From JAJYKC01 sp963823105 (lineage in GTDB: Bacteria > Acidobacteriota > Terriglobia > Bryobacterales > Bryobacteraceae): a stretch of 64,000 nt of DNA. The number at the start of each line of letters is the position of its first letter. The first letter of the stretch is position 1. The position numbers were made by a program, and so were the translations under genes. Below the pieces are notes generated by a model that was not told where the DNA came from, did no database searches, and saw only the letters and a list, made by a program, of their open reading frames with translations. This document shows positions 8,822 to 18,890 of the stretch, piece after piece. The stretch is taken from the NCBI GenBank assembly GCA_963823105.1, contig CAWGKC010000005.1, positions 620,001-684,000 of the forward strand. Direction: 5' to 3'.

Positions 8822-10153
8822 TCACTTCGCAGCTTGTCCCGCGGCGTAGCAGCGCATCTCCAAACCCAGATCCCATCGGCGCTGGAAACCCTTCCACACC
8901 GTGCGCCCCGCGGCCGCCGCGCCGTCGCTGAACGCCGCTCCCGTCGATTCGCCCTGCTTCACCGGCCATTGCCCGTCGTTCGACTTCTCCACCGCCGGAT
9001 GAAGATACGCCCGCCGGCTCTCGTCGCCCTTTAGATAAAGGTCGAGAAACGCCGTGATGAAATGCTGGTTGATCGCCGTGATGCGGTCCTTGCGCCAAAC
9101 CGGCTCGTCGAAAAATTGCAGTGTGGTGAAATTGGCCATCGCTTCCGGGGGCGCAGGATTTCCGCCCGTGTTGTGATGCGCGTTCTCGTAAACCAACATG
9201 CAGCGCTCCGAGTTCACCGCCCCCTCGAAAGCCGGCCGTATGCCGTGTTCAAAATCGGCGACGTCGTCTTTATCTCCCGCGATAAACAGCGAAGGAATCC
9301 GGATGCCGGCCAGTCCCGCGGCGTCCCAACTGTTGTAGGGCGGTTGCGCGCCCCACGGAGCGATGGCCACGATCGCCTTCAGGCTCGCCGGCCGCCGCGC
9401 TGCGAACTTCGCGCTCCCCTCCGTCAGTTCGTCGAAGTAGCCGCCGGGCACCATCTGCGCCGCGGCCGATTGCTTGCTATAGCCCGCGCCCGCGCTCGCC
9501 AGCACGCCGTAGCCGCCCATCGAATAACCGACGATCGCCACGCGCGTCGCGTCCAGCGCTCCATGAAGAAAATTGTCCGGCTGCCGCGACATGTCCTCGA
9601 GCGCGCGGATCGTGAACAGTTGATCGTTGGAGCGGTTCATCAGCGTGCTCTGATACGCCTTCACGTCGCCGAACACCGAATCCGTGTGGTCGATCGCCGC
9701 CGCTACATAACCCTTCGACGCGAGATTCTCGCTCAGGTAACTCATGAACAAGCGCGAACCGGGATACCCATGCGAAACCACAACCAACGGAAATTGTTTC
9801 CCCGTTACCGGCGCGGCGTCGCGCAGCGATTTGCCCGCGAGATGAAACGTGCCGGGGCCGCGAGGCATCGCGACGTCGTAATCGCTGCGTTCCCGCGCGC
9901 CTTCGGGGATCGCCGCCGGATACCAGATTTCCAGCGTCAGCGGACGGTCGTAAACCGGCGCTTTGCCCGTGGCCTTGTCGAACTTCAGAATGTCCACTTG
10001 CGCCGGATTCACAATACGCACCGTCCGCACGCCCACGGCATACGGTCCGCGCGCGGCCAACTCCGGCGCGTCCACCGGAGGCACGCTGAAGTAAATGTCG
10101 CCTTGCGCCGCGCACAACCCGGCGGCGAGAAACAGAACGAGGATCGATTTCAC
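8822..10153 (-). CDS. Secreted alpha/beta hydrolase (dienelactone hydrolase / PAF-acetylhydrolase-like)
   Basis: 443-residue alpha/beta-hydrolase with a signal peptide (MKSILVLFLAAGLCAAQG). The nucleophile elbow GYSMGG (about residue 217) and the oxyanion region VVVSHGYPGSR are clear. The strand FIAGDKDDVADFEHGI carries a candidate catalytic Asp, and a late NAHHN a candidate His. Substrate is not evident; an esterase or lipase role fits. It begins with GTG 24 bases after the GH97 gene stop, so the two probably form one transcript and may act on the same ester- or sugar-containing polymer. Confidence 0.8.
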   Translation of the reverse strand: MKSILVLFLAAGLCAAQGDIYFSVPPVDAPELAARGPYAVGVRTVRIVNPAQVDILKFDKATGKAPVYDRPLTLEIWYPAAIPEGARERSDYDVAMPRGPGTFHLAGKSLRDAAPVTGKQFPLVVVSHGYPGSRLFMSYLSENLASKGYVAAAIDHTDSVFGDVKAYQSTLMNRSNDQLFTIRALEDMSRQPDNFLHGALDATRVAIVGYSMGGYGVLASAGAGYSKQSAAAQMVPGGYFDELTEGSAKFAARRPASLKAIVAIAPWGAQPPYNSWDAAGLAGIRIPSLFIAGDKDDVADFEHGIRPAFEGAVNSERCMLVYENAHHNTGGNPAPPEAMANFTTLQFFDEPVWRKDRITAINQHFITAFLDLYLKGDESRRAYLHPAVEKSNDGQWPVKQGESTGAAFSDGAAAAGRTVWKGFQRRWDLGLEMRCYAAGQAAK

Positions 10154-10177
10154 CCAACCATATTTACACCGAATCCG

Positions 10178-12155
10178 CTATTTCACCGGAACCAATCGCA
10201 CCGCATAGCCTCCGCCCGGCGCCATCGCCGCTTTCAAACGCATCGCGCGGTCCACGGTTTCCTTCCGCGCGCTGACGTTCTTCGGATACTGGTCCGCATC
10301 GCCGGCGTCGGCGTAAATCTCCGCCGTATATTTTCCCGCGCCGAGAAAACTCAGCGGAATCTCCACCTCGCGCGGGGTCCAACTGGTCAACGCGCCCACG
10401 AACCACTCGTCCCCATGACGCCGCGCTACAATGGCATACTCGCCCGGCCTCCCACCGATCGCCCGCGTCTCGTCCCACGTCGCCGGAGCGTGGCGGATAA
10501 ACTCGAACGCCGGCTGGTCCTCATAAGCCTTCGGCGTATCCGCCACCATCTGGAACGCCGCCTGATACACCGCGTACATCGCCAGTTGATGCGCCCGCGT
10601 GCCCATCACCATCGGCTGCTTCGAGCGCGGCGTGAACTCGGCCCGCGTCACGTTGTCGAACCCTCCCGGCGTATAGTCCATCGGGCCGGCCAACATGCGC
10701 GTGAACGGCAGCGTCGCGTGATGATCGGGATTGTCCCGCGCGCCCGCCTTCGACTGCTCCATTCCCAACACGGCTTCGTATCCCAACACGTTCGGATAGG
10801 TCCGCTCCAACCCGCTCGGTTTCGTCGCTCCATGGAAATCCACCATCAAACGATGCTCCGCCGCCAACCGCGCCACGCGATAGTAAAAATCGATCCCGCG
10901 CTGATCGTCGCGCTCGATGAAATCGATCTTCATCCCGGCCACGCCCCACTTCTCGTACAGCGGAAACGCCTCGTCCATCTGCGCGTCCACGCCGCGGTAA
11001 GACAGCCAGATCCAAACCTTCACGCCCTTGCCCGCCGCATAGCGCACCAGCTCGGGAATATCCACGCGGCCGTTCATCTTCGTGATGTCCTTGGGGTCGG
11101 ACCACCCCGCGTCCACCAGCATGTATTCGAACCCCGACTTCGCCGCGAAGTCCACATAATATTTCATCGTCGCCGTCGTGAAGGCGGGCTTCCCGTCGGG
11201 GCCGATGCTGCCGTTCCACCAATCCCACGACGCGCGTCCGGCGTGAATCCACGACGTATCGGCGATGCGCGCACTCCGGGTTCAGGCTGGTGATCGCGTT
11301 CGATTCGATCAACCGCGCCGGCTCGTCCGCCACCATTAAAACCCTCCACGCCGAGTGATGCGGCAGCGTCCCTTTCACCATCACGTCGGCGTCGTCCTCC
11401 GCAGGCGCCAGCGCCGATTCGAACCAGTGACCGGCCCAGCTTGCCGAAGGATTCACCAGATACATCGAGCTGTAGTCGCGAATGTCGGCCTCGGTGATCG
11501 CCAACCACGCGACGCCGGGAACCTCCATCAACAGCGGCAGCCCGATCAACACCTTGCTCGCCACGCCGCCGCGATTGGAGAACGCGCTGATGGGCAGCTT
11601 GACGAACTCGCTCTCATACATGGTGCGGTAATTCGGCAGCTCCAGCGCATAGGTCGTCGCGTCCTTGGCGATGCGGAACTCGGTGTCTTCTTTCATCAGC
11701 CGGAACTCGCGAATCGCGTTCTGTTCGGGAACCACATAGCGGAACGCCACCGCGTCGTCGTAAGCCCGCGCCTCCATCGCCAGCTTGCGCCCCATCCCGC
11801 CGGTCTCCTCGAGATCGATCCGAACGGCGTTGAAATGGTCGCGCACCTCGCTCGTCTTGCCCGTAATCAGCCGGTACGTGGAATCCGTCGCCGATGCCGT
11901 AGCGCGTACGATCCGCACGTCCGCTCCCAGCGGCCGCTGCCCCTCGAGCTCCAGCTTCAACCCGGACTGCTCCACCAGCGGCTTCCCCTCGAACGTCACA
12001 CTATAAACAAGCTGCCCGCCCGCGGCGTTCGGCGCCTGGTTCGCCACCGTCTCGAAATCGATCGTCAACCGCCCATCCGGCGAGCGTAGCGCCTCCGCGG
12101 AAGCGCCCATCGCCAATACAAAAAATAAGCACCACACTCGAGGAGGCATTGGCAT
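10178..12155 (-). CDS. Glycoside hydrolase family 97 (alpha-glucosidase/alpha-galactosidase type), frameshifted
   Basis: Secreted GH97 enzyme of about 658 residues. It has a signal peptide ending GASAEAL, then the N-terminal beta-sandwich (residues 22-285), a catalytic TIM barrel and a C-terminal beta domain. The coding frame shifts once at about 11264-11272. Before it comes ITSLNPECA; after it, in the next frame, come ADTSWI, ASWDWWNGS, MKIDFIERDDQ, LMVDFHGATKPSGLERTYPN and the C-terminus RLVPVK. Deleting one C restores a typical GH97 sequence. From what I recall of the family, the Asp in KIDF sits where retaining members have their nucleophile. Likely cleaves terminal alpha-hexosides in the periplasm. 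Confidence 0.87.
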
Positions 12156-12188
12156 ACTGAAATCTTACAGCCGCCGCGCCGGGTTGCC

Positions 12189-15100
12189 TCAGAACTCCAG
12201 CCGGGCTTGAAACGCGATCATCCGCGGCGAACTGTCTCCGCCCAGACCGACTCCCAAAAGTCCGGTCGGGGGCGATGTCGGGTAGCTGAGCGCTCCGAAT
12301 CCCGTCTGCGTGGACGGCTTGCCTGAAATTCCCGCATACCCAAACACAGGCAGGCCGAAATTCGGATGATTGAAGATGTTGAAAAATTGACCGTCGATAC
12401 GCAGCTTCACCCGTTCGGTCAACTGGAACCACTTAGTAAGATACAAATCGCTCCAAAAGAAATCCGGACCGCGCAGTGCGTTGCGCCCCAGATCGCCGAA
12501 TTGACAGTTCTTGACGCTATCGCCGCCGGCACACGCGCCGGTGCTCGGATCGATGGACGAAACGAACGCGTCCGGGTTCAGCCACTGGATGGTTCCCGGT
12601 TGAGTGACGCCAGGGATGGAGGAATGTTCGTACAGCGGCACGCCGGGAACGACGCTGGCGTACTGCGGGCCGGCGCCCTGGACAATGCCGTTTCCATTGG
12701 CCGAATACGGCGCGCTTAAGACCGAAAACGGAAGGCCGCTATGCCAAAACACGGTGCCCGAAACCTGCCATCCATTCAGCGCCCGCGCGAGCACGCGATT
12801 CCGGAATTTCACCGGCAACTGATATACGTACTGCGCGGTGAAGTTGTGCCGCACGTCGTAATCGCATGGGCCGTATTGGCGGTTCAGCTCGCCGGGCAGC
12901 GGCGAAAGAACGGCCCCGGCGGCGAAGGGAAGGAATCCGCCATTCGAAACGGTGTCCATGCAGCGGCTCCATGTGTAGTTGACCTGTACCTGAATGCCGT
13001 GCCCCATCCGCTTGTCTGCCGTCAACTGCAGGCCGTTGTAATGGCTGTTCGCTCCGGTGTTCAACTGCGTCACCGGCCCGAAGCGCGGATCGAGGGGCTT
13101 CCCGTAGGGGAACGGCGCGAAGCAGACCTCGCACACGGTTTGATAGCCGTTCACTTGCGTCTCATAGGGCTGGTTCACCGCCCGCGTGCCTACATACTGC
13201 GCCCGTAAGTTGAATGTCTCGCCGATTTGGTGTTCCAGGGCGAAGCTCCATTGCATAAAGTAAGGCGCGTGGAGCATGCCATCCGGAACGGCGGTCATTG
13301 AAATCGGGGGAAGGCAGGTGCTCCGATTCGCCAATGGCGACGCGCAGGAAAGCTGGCCTTGGGCAAATCCGGAGTCGAAGAGCCGGTTAGCAGACGCAGT
13401 CGCGTCGATCGCGCTGTTGGCGACTCCCGGAGCGATCGCCGTTCCGCCGGCTGTCCCGAGCAAGCCGCCCTCGAAGGTCTTCGAATAAGGAGGATTGGTG
13501 CCTACCAGATCGACTACGCTGCCCGGCAGAAGGTCGCTGAACAGACCAAATCCGGCGCGGAGCACGGTGTCCGGCGCGATCTTCCACGCGATGGCGGTTC
13601 TGGGTTGCAGGATCGCCAGGGGCGTGGCGGCGAAAATGGTCCCCTGCCCCGTCCGAATCGCTTGGCTCAGCGGCTGGTTCACGTCATGGGCGATGGAATC
13701 GAACGAACCGGCGAGGCGCGCCACCGCGTCATGCGGATTCAGCGGATTGGAATTGTACGTGTCGCGGATACCGAAGGTCCAGGTGAAGGACCGCGTCACC
13801 TTCCACGTGTCCTCCGCATAGAAGTCCAGGTTGAGGAAGTTGTATGGCTGCGAATCGGCCAACGGAAAGGTTTGCGAAGCCGTGGACGCAACGCCATAGA
13901 TGAACTGGGGGAGGCTTGTGTATGTCGCCAGAGGCGCCACGCCCTCGCCGAAATCGTAATCGTTCAGGCGGAAAATCCGGCTGTTGGTTCCGAACTGGAG
14001 TTGGTGCGCGCCGGCGGTCCAGGCGAGGTTGTCGTTGATGAAGAAGCGCGACACGCGCCGTCCCTGCACCCACGTATTATCCAGCCCGCCTAATGTGGTG
14101 AACGGCGCGTTGGCGCCGCTGCCCTGGAGGACGATCGGGAAGGCCGCCAGCGTCATTTGAAAATCGGCTGGGCCAAACAGGCTTTCATACCACGAGAAAG
14201 CGGGGTTGAAATAGTTCACGAGGTTTCCGGAGAACACGTGCGTATAGCCCGCCGCAAACGAGTATAGGGGCTGCGGGGAGATGGCGTTGAACAGCGGGTT
14301 GATTGGATCGGTATAAGCGGCCTGAAGTCCGGTGTCGGACTGAAACCGGAACCAGGCCATGTTCTTGGAGTCGACGTTGTAGTCGATGCGGACCGTCTGC
14401 ACCTGTTCGCGATCGTCGCTCGAATGGGAAACGCTCTGGCGGTTCGCACAACCGTTTCCATTCGGAGGACTCCCGCCAGCCACGCCTCCATTGGCGTCGA
14501 TGGGACAGCCGAGAACCGCCAGCGGCGTCCCGATCGTATAGCCGTAGAGCGAAAAGAGCTTCCGGTAAAACGGCACAAGTTGGGGCGCCGGCGGATAAAC
14601 CGATCCCGTAACGGCGTCCACGCCGCCGCGCGGCAATTGCCGCAACACGTAATCCTGAAACGCCGGCGTGGGCACGGTCGCGGCGGTGACGATGGGGAGC
14701 GCGATCCGGACCCATTCCGAATCCACGAAGAAAAACAGTTTATCGTGGACGAGGGGGCCTCCGAGACTCCCTCCGAAGTGGTTCACCGTGGAGCGCGGCT
14801 TGCGATTTCCGGCCGTCGAGTTCGTAAAGAAATCGGCGGCGTTGAAACTGGATCCGTTCCATAACTCGTATAAGTTCCCGTGAAACGAGTTGCCGCCGGA
14901 TTTGGTCACGTAATTGACTTGAGAAGCGCCGTACCTGCCCTGGTCGACCGCGTAGGAAACGGTATTGACCGTCACCTCCGCGATGGAATTCAATCCAAGA
15001 ACCAGGTTGGTTGAAAGGCCGCTATTCAAATTGGTCAGCGGATCGTTGGTCTCCAGGCCGTCGACGATGTAGCCGTTCGAAAGAGATGGCAAGCCGTTGA

Positions 15101-15683
15101 ATTCCACGTTGCCATAGCCGTTCGTGCCGCCGACGAAGTCGTTGCCGCTGCCGGCCGTGTTGATAAGAGCGCCGGCGGCAAACTGCAGCGGATAGGTCAT
15201 GTCGCCGCCGGGATTCGGAAGATCTTCGATGGATCGGGCGTTCATGGACGTCGACGTGTTGGGATTGTCCGGGTCGATCGGCGGCGCCAGCTCCCGGACC
15301 ACGACGGTTTCGCCCGCGGACGCGATGTTGAGCTTGAAGTCCACCGTTTGCTTCTGCCCCAGACCGGCGGACACCGAGTCGTTCCGTTGAGTTTCAAAAC
15401 CCGCCGCTTCGGCTTTAACCGAATAGATCCCGGGCTTAAGTTGCGGAAAGCCGAACCGCCCGGAGCCGTCCGTCCGCACGGAACGTTTCATGCCATTCTC
15501 AACGCTCGTGACAGTCACAGTGGCGCCGGGAATCGCCGCGCCGCTGGGATCGGCGGCCGACCCCGCGATGGCGCTCGTCGTCTCGCCCTGAGCCATCGCC
15601 GGAACGCGCAGCGCAAGCGTGGAGACCGCCAACAGCAGGCATTGCATCGGGAGGAGAAGGCCGCGCGCCAGATATTTAGGCAT
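12189..15683 (-). CDS. TonB-dependent receptor, Oar-like, complete
   Basis: 1164-residue outer-membrane receptor with a signal peptide (about 1-31, ending AMAQ). A carboxypeptidase-regulatory domain follows (SAIAGSAADPSGAAIPGATV, then GFPQLKPGIYSVKAEAAGFE). Next come a plug (MTYPLQFAAGALIN, NGYIVDGLETNDPL, KSGGNSFHGNLYELWNG) and a barrel ending in the aromatic residue of FQARLEF, as outer-membrane proteins usually do. The start codon lies inside a 22-bp palindrome next to an MntR-like regulator gene, so metal-dependent repression is likely. If the first ATG is not used, the ATG at 15647 is the alternative. No frameshift is seen in 3.5 kb. Confidence 0.92.
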   Translation of the reverse strand: MPKYLARGLLLPMQCLLLAVSTLALRVPAMAQGETTSAIAGSAADPSGAAIPGATVTVTSVENGMKRSVRTDGSGRFGFPQLKPGIYSVKAEAAGFETQRNDSVSAGLGQKQTVDFKLNIASAGETVVVRELAPPIDPDNPNTSTSMNARSIEDLPNPGGDMTYPLQFAAGALINTAGSGNDFVGGTNGYGNVEFNGLPSLSNGYIVDGLETNDPLTNLNSGLSTNLVLGLNSIAEVTVNTVSYAVDQGRYGASQVNYVTKSGGNSFHGNLYELWNGSSFNAADFFTNSTAGNRKPRSTVNHFGGSLGGPLVHDKLFFFVDSEWVRIALPIVTAATVPTPAFQDYVLRQLPRGGVDAVTGSVYPPAPQLVPFYRKLFSLYGYTIGTPLAVLGCPIDANGGVAGGSPPNGNGCANRQSVSHSSDDREQVQTVRIDYNVDSKNMAWFRFQSDTGLQAAYTDPINPLFNAISPQPLYSFAAGYTHVFSGNLVNYFNPAFSWYESLFGPADFQMTLAAFPIVLQGSGANAPFTTLGGLDNTWVQGRRVSRFFINDNLAWTAGAHQLQFGTNSRIFRLNDYDFGEGVAPLATYTSLPQFIYGVASTASQTFPLADSQPYNFLNLDFYAEDTWKVTRSFTWTFGIRDTYNSNPLNPHDAVARLAGSFDSIAHDVNQPLSQAIRTGQGTIFAATPLAILQPRTAIAWKIAPDTVLRAGFGLFSDLLPGSVVDLVGTNPPYSKTFEGGLLGTAGGTAIAPGVANSAIDATASANRLFDSGFAQGQLSCASPLANRSTCLPPISMTAVPDGMLHAPYFMQWSFALEHQIGETFNLRAQYVGTRAVNQPYETQVNGYQTVCEVCFAPFPYGKPLDPRFGPVTQLNTGANSHYNGLQLTADKRMGHGIQVQVNYTWSRCMDTVSNGGFLPFAAGAVLSPLPGELNRQYGPCDYDVRHNFTAQYVYQLPVKFRNRVLARALNGWQVSGTVFWHSGLPFSVLSAPYSANGNGIVQGAGPQYASVVPGVPLYEHSSIPGVTQPGTIQWLNPDAFVSSIDPSTGACAGGDSVKNCQFGDLGRNALRGPDFFWSDLYLTKWFQLTERVKLRIDGQFFNIFNHPNFGLPVFGYAGISGKPSTQTGFGALSYPTSPPTGLLGVGLGGDSSPRMIAFQARLEF

Positions 15684-15718
15684 GCCTAAATATATCGACG
15701 GAACTATCGCCGCGTCAA
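15672..15718 (-). promoter_or_regulatory. TonB receptor promoter overlapped by an MntR/DtxR-type palindrome
   Basis: On the minus strand, a -35 TTGACG (15718-15713), an 18-base spacer and a -10 TATATT (15694-15689) precede the receptor ATG at 15683 by five bases. The -10 and the ATG lie inside a perfect 22-bp palindrome (15672-15693) with core TTTAGGC-AT-GCCTAAA. This is the TTTAGG...CCTAAA pattern known for DtxR/SirR/MntR-family operators. A metalloregulator bound here would block RNA polymerase. The spacing also predicts transcription starting at or next to the ATG, that is, a leaderless message, unless the downstream ATG is used. Confidence 0.65.
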
Positions 15719-15787
15719 GCGCCCGCCGCTAGCGCCGCCGGACCGCCCGATTGCGGACCGGCGGCGGCAAGGGTAACCTGACTTTTA

Positions 15788-16612
15788 GTGCCACATAGAA
15801 TTCACGGGCCGTATACGACGGAATCCGTAGACGATTATTTGAAGGCGATTTTGGAACTGGGCGGCTCCCGGCAGGAACGTGTCGCCGGCAACGCCCTCGC
15901 TCGTCATCTCGGTGTCCGCGCCGCTTCCGTCACCGGCATGCTGCAAAAACTCGCGGCGCAAAAGCCGCCGTTTGTGAAATACGAGAAGCATCACGGCGCG
16001 CATTTGACGGCGGCTGGGAAGATACGCGCCCTGGAAGTGCTTCGCCACCACCGTTTGCTCGAGCGCTTCCTCCACGATTTCCTCGACTACTCGTGGGACG
16101 AGGTTCACGACGAGGCGGAACGGCTGGAGCATTTCATCTCGGAGCGGCTCGAAGATCGGATCGCCGCGAAATTGGGCGACCCCGAGACGGATCCACACGG
16201 GCACCCGATCCCGGCGCGAACCGGCGCGCTTCCGGTTCGCCCGGAAGTGCTGTTATCGCAATGGGCGTGTGGCGTCCCCGCCGTGATCAGCAGCGTGTCA
16301 GACCGCGACGCTCCGGCTTTGCGCGAGCTGACCCGGCTGGGATTGAAGCCCGGCGTGCCCATCATGTTGGAAGCGGGAACGCGGAACGCCTCTTTGCGAG
16401 TCCGCATCGCCGATCGTTCGGAGACCATGCGCCTGAGCCAGGCGCTGGCTTCCGCGAATTTCCGTAATCGGCGGCCCGAACGGCCGCAAGGGTCCGGAGA
16501 GCGGCTTATCGGCCGATTCGGACGAAGCGGGTTTCCGTCGGCGTCAGCGGAGAGAGTTATCCACCGAATCGCCCGCGGCTATTGCGCTCCCTTTAGCGCC
16601 ATCACCGCGTAG
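15788..16612 (+). CDS. MntR/DtxR-family metal-dependent transcriptional regulator
   Basis: 274-residue metalloregulator. The winged-helix domain spans about residues 12-75 (ESVDDYLKAILEL, NALARHLGVRAASVTGMLQKLA). The metal-binding dimerisation domain follows (LRHHRLLERFLHDFLDY, then VHDEAERLEHFIS). A FeoA/SH3-like domain lies at about residues 155-235. In the VHDEAERLEH motif, the position held by Cys in DtxR is Glu, as in manganese-sensing MntR, so Mn(II) is the likelier ligand (inference). The gene is divergent from the TonB receptor and faces its palindromic operator. GTG start at 15788; a 12-bp interrupted hairpin lies in its leader at 15734-15768. The last 40 residues look unconserved and overlap the convergent gene. 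Confidence 0.87.
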   Translation: MPHRIHGPYTTESVDDYLKAILELGGSRQERVAGNALARHLGVRAASVTGMLQKLAAQKPPFVKYEKHHGAHLTAAGKIRALEVLRHHRLLERFLHDFLDYSWDEVHDEAERLEHFISERLEDRIAAKLGDPETDPHGHPIPARTGALPVRPEVLLSQWACGVPAVISSVSDRDAPALRELTRLGLKPGVPIMLEAGTRNASLRVRIADRSETMRLSQALASANFRNRRPERPQGSGERLIGRFGRSGFPSASAERVIHRIARGYCAPFSAITA

Positions 16613-17672
16613 GCCGTCGCCGCGTCGCTCATAAACCGGCCGACATCGGAGGAAAGGTCCCGCTTCTTGTTCAGCGAATAAGCCAGCCACCGTCCGTCCG
16701 TTTTGTCCTGATTGTTCTTCAGCCACTCCACGCCCCGCGCCAACCGCGATTCGTCGCCCGGCGCCCCCGTCCGCTCCAGGGCGAGCACCACGACGGCCGT
16801 CGCGTAACCGTCGCTTGCGGCTTCGAGCGGCGTGCCATCCCTGCGCTTCCAGCCTCCGACGAACGAAGACAAACTGAATCCACCATCGGCCCGCTGCTTG
16901 CTCAGCGCCTCCTCGGCGATGGCCTTGCTCTGCGCCGGCGTCAATAGCCCCGGCACCTTCGCCGACGCCAACACCAGCATCATTTTGTCGATCAGGATCT
17001 GCGAATCGCGCTCCCGCGCCAGATAGCTCGCGCAACGCGTTCAACCCGTTCTGAATTTCCGGCGACGACGCATATCCGCCCGGCGCCATCCCCACCGCAA
17101 GCGCCGCCAGTGTCGCGCCGTAATACTGCGAATCCCCCTCCCACGGCGAATTGTGAAACTGCAGCCACGCCCACGCCCCGCGCGCGTCGCCCGTTTTCAA
17201 TTGCTCCGCCCACATATTGTCCAGCGCCAGCCGCGCGTCCGCGCTCAGCTTCCCACCTTGCGCGTCGTAGCTGGTGAGGATCAGCGCGTTGAAAATGGAT
17301 TCCGTCCCCCGCGATTCCGCCGTCTTGTTCCCGCCCCGCTCGGCGTCGGAATAAAACGGCCCCGCTTCCTTCCACATCCGCACGCGCTTGGTGACGTTGT
17401 CCAGAAGCTTGCTCTCAACCGGCGACGGGCCTTGTTCCCCCAGCGCCGCCCGCAGCGCCGGACGGCCCAATGCGTAGGGTGCGGCGGTGTGGCAGGACAC
17501 GCAGAAGGTCCCATGATCCCGCGCGGCCGGCGGCCAACTCTCCCACCACGCCATCCGCCCATCGAGATACGCCGCGGCCGCTTTGCCGCTCCAAGGCGCG
17601 GTCTCGGCCGCGAACAAGCTCGCGCCGAAGCCCGCCACCAGAATGCAGGTTAAGAAACGGAACCATCCTCAT
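16579..17672 (-). CDS. Exported heme-motif protein with alpha-toroid (terpene-cyclase-like) repeats, frameshifted
   Basis: About 363 residues. The N-terminal half carries a single c-type heme motif, FCVSCHTAAPYALG (CxxCH). It is followed by helical repeats such as LILTSYDAQGGKL, AWAWLQFHNSPWEGDSQYYGATLAALA and QRADGGFSLSSF, DGRWLAYSLNKK, TAYAVMALKG. These resemble the squalene-cyclase/prenyltransferase toroid, but the DXDD motif of true cyclases is absent. The frame changes at about 17022-17028 (one extra base on the coding strand). A signal peptide (MRMV then RFLTCILVAGFGASLFA) appears only if one extra base near 17660 is also removed. Function unknown; a periplasmic redox or binding protein is plausible. 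Confidence 0.7.
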
Positions 17673-17729
17673 CGAAACTCACCTCCGCCCAGCGTTGGAT
17701 ACTGTTTTCGAGTCTCGCACATTCGCGGA
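17661..17729 (+). repeat. Direct repeat copy A flanking the HAF gene
   Basis: A stretch of about 69 bases (from AACCATCCTCATCGAAACTC to CTCGCACATTCGCGG) recurs at 18891-18959 in the same orientation with few mismatches. This copy covers the start region of the heme-motif gene. The two copies bracket the HAF-repeat gene, about 1.2 kb apart. Confidence 0.8.
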
Positions 17730-17787
17730 CGGAACAGCGTCGCGGCGCCGCATCGAGGCGCTTCGCTCCAGAGGCGCCAGCCCCCAA

Positions 17788-18739
17788 CTACCGTTGGATC
17801 GGTGTGGCGATAAAGCCGAAAAGCTTTCCCGTCCCGTTGTTCGGTTGGTAAGTGCCAACAAGCACGCCACTCGAGTTAACACCCTGGACGTACGTGGATC
17901 CCTGCCCCGCCGCCGCGTCGAAACTCACGGCATCGGGGCTGTCGACGATTTGCACCGCGCCGGGCGATGGGCCGTCTAGAGAGTCCAGCGGCCGCGTGTA
18001 ATGAAAGACGAATCCGTGGGTTATTCCACCCGAGTCGTAGTAGTATCCCACAATCAATTGGAGGTGTTCGTCGATCGCCGTTGCAAAGGTTCCATGCCGG
18101 AACGCCTTGCGAACGGTGAAGAGGTGGAATCCGCCTTTTGTGCCACGCACAAAGCCGACATACTCACCATTTTTATTTAGTAAGGCGGTTCCTACGGTCA
18201 CGCCGTCGAGGGATAGGCCAGCTACGGTCGTCGTATCTGCGCCCGGGACGCTGAATTGAGTCACCGTTCCACCGATGCTGATGAAGCCCAAGAACCCGAT
18301 CGCGCCGCCGAAATCGCCGTTGTTGTCGATCGTGTCGATTTCCGTACTGGAGCCTTCATTGACGGTCGAAAAGTTGCCGTTGCTCAGGAGGAAGCCGAGA
18401 TACTCGACACCGTTGTTATAGTATCCGGCGATTACACCGGATTCGTCGATACCGGTGGGGAAAGTAAGCGCCTCCGTATGCGGAATTCGGGTCGATAATC
18501 GGATACTGGAACGTCCCGTCGGCATGGCGCAAGTACCCGATATAGTACGGGAAAAAGTCAACAAAGAAGTGGCCGAATCCGACGACGTCTCCGTTGTCGT
18601 TGATGCCCATCCCGTAGGTCGCGTAGGACCTTGGGTCCGGGACCGAGAAAGTCGTAACCGTGTAATTCTGCGCAGCAACTGGCAGGCACGCCGCGGCCGC
18701 CAGCAATAAGATGTTCCGCCCCATTCGGTTGGCTGACAT
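17788..18739 (-). CDS. Secreted HAF-repeat protein, frameshifted
   Basis: About 316 residues. The ATG at 18739 has a strong GGAGGAG site and a clear signal peptide (MSANRMGRNILLLAAAACLPVAAQN). The mature part consists of degenerate beta repeats of the HAF type (probable extracellular repeat): YGMGINDNGDVVGFG, GIDESGVIAGYYNNG, LNKNGEYVGFVRG and LIVGYYYDSGGITHGF, each with the G-x-x-G-F/Y pattern. The reading frame shifts once at about 18455-18475, and the two halves join smoothly there. Biochemical role unknown; such proteins are extracellular. The gene lies between two 69-base direct repeats. Confidence 0.75.
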
Positions 18740-18890
18740 ACAACTGCTCCTCCCATTTGTCGGGTCGGGTAATTGTCCTATCCGGGGAAATCCGGGAAAA
18801 CGCTGGCCGTGTCGCATCCGCGGAATCGAAAGATCGATGCCATCAGTCTAAGGTTCCATCGAAGTTCTGTCAATAACCATTCCGGCTAGG

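Noticed and set aside
9062..11293. Long plus-strand open frame opposite the hydrolase and GH97 genes
   Set aside because: It is antisense to two genes with clear family motifs, is rich in Arg and His, and has no family resemblance. High GC produces such frames; the same holds for 19754-21562 on the minus strand and 55931-57928 on the plus strand.
16579..17672. Squalene-hopene cyclase
   Set aside because: No DXDD motif, too short, and a c-type heme motif at the N-terminus. Only the repeat style is shared.
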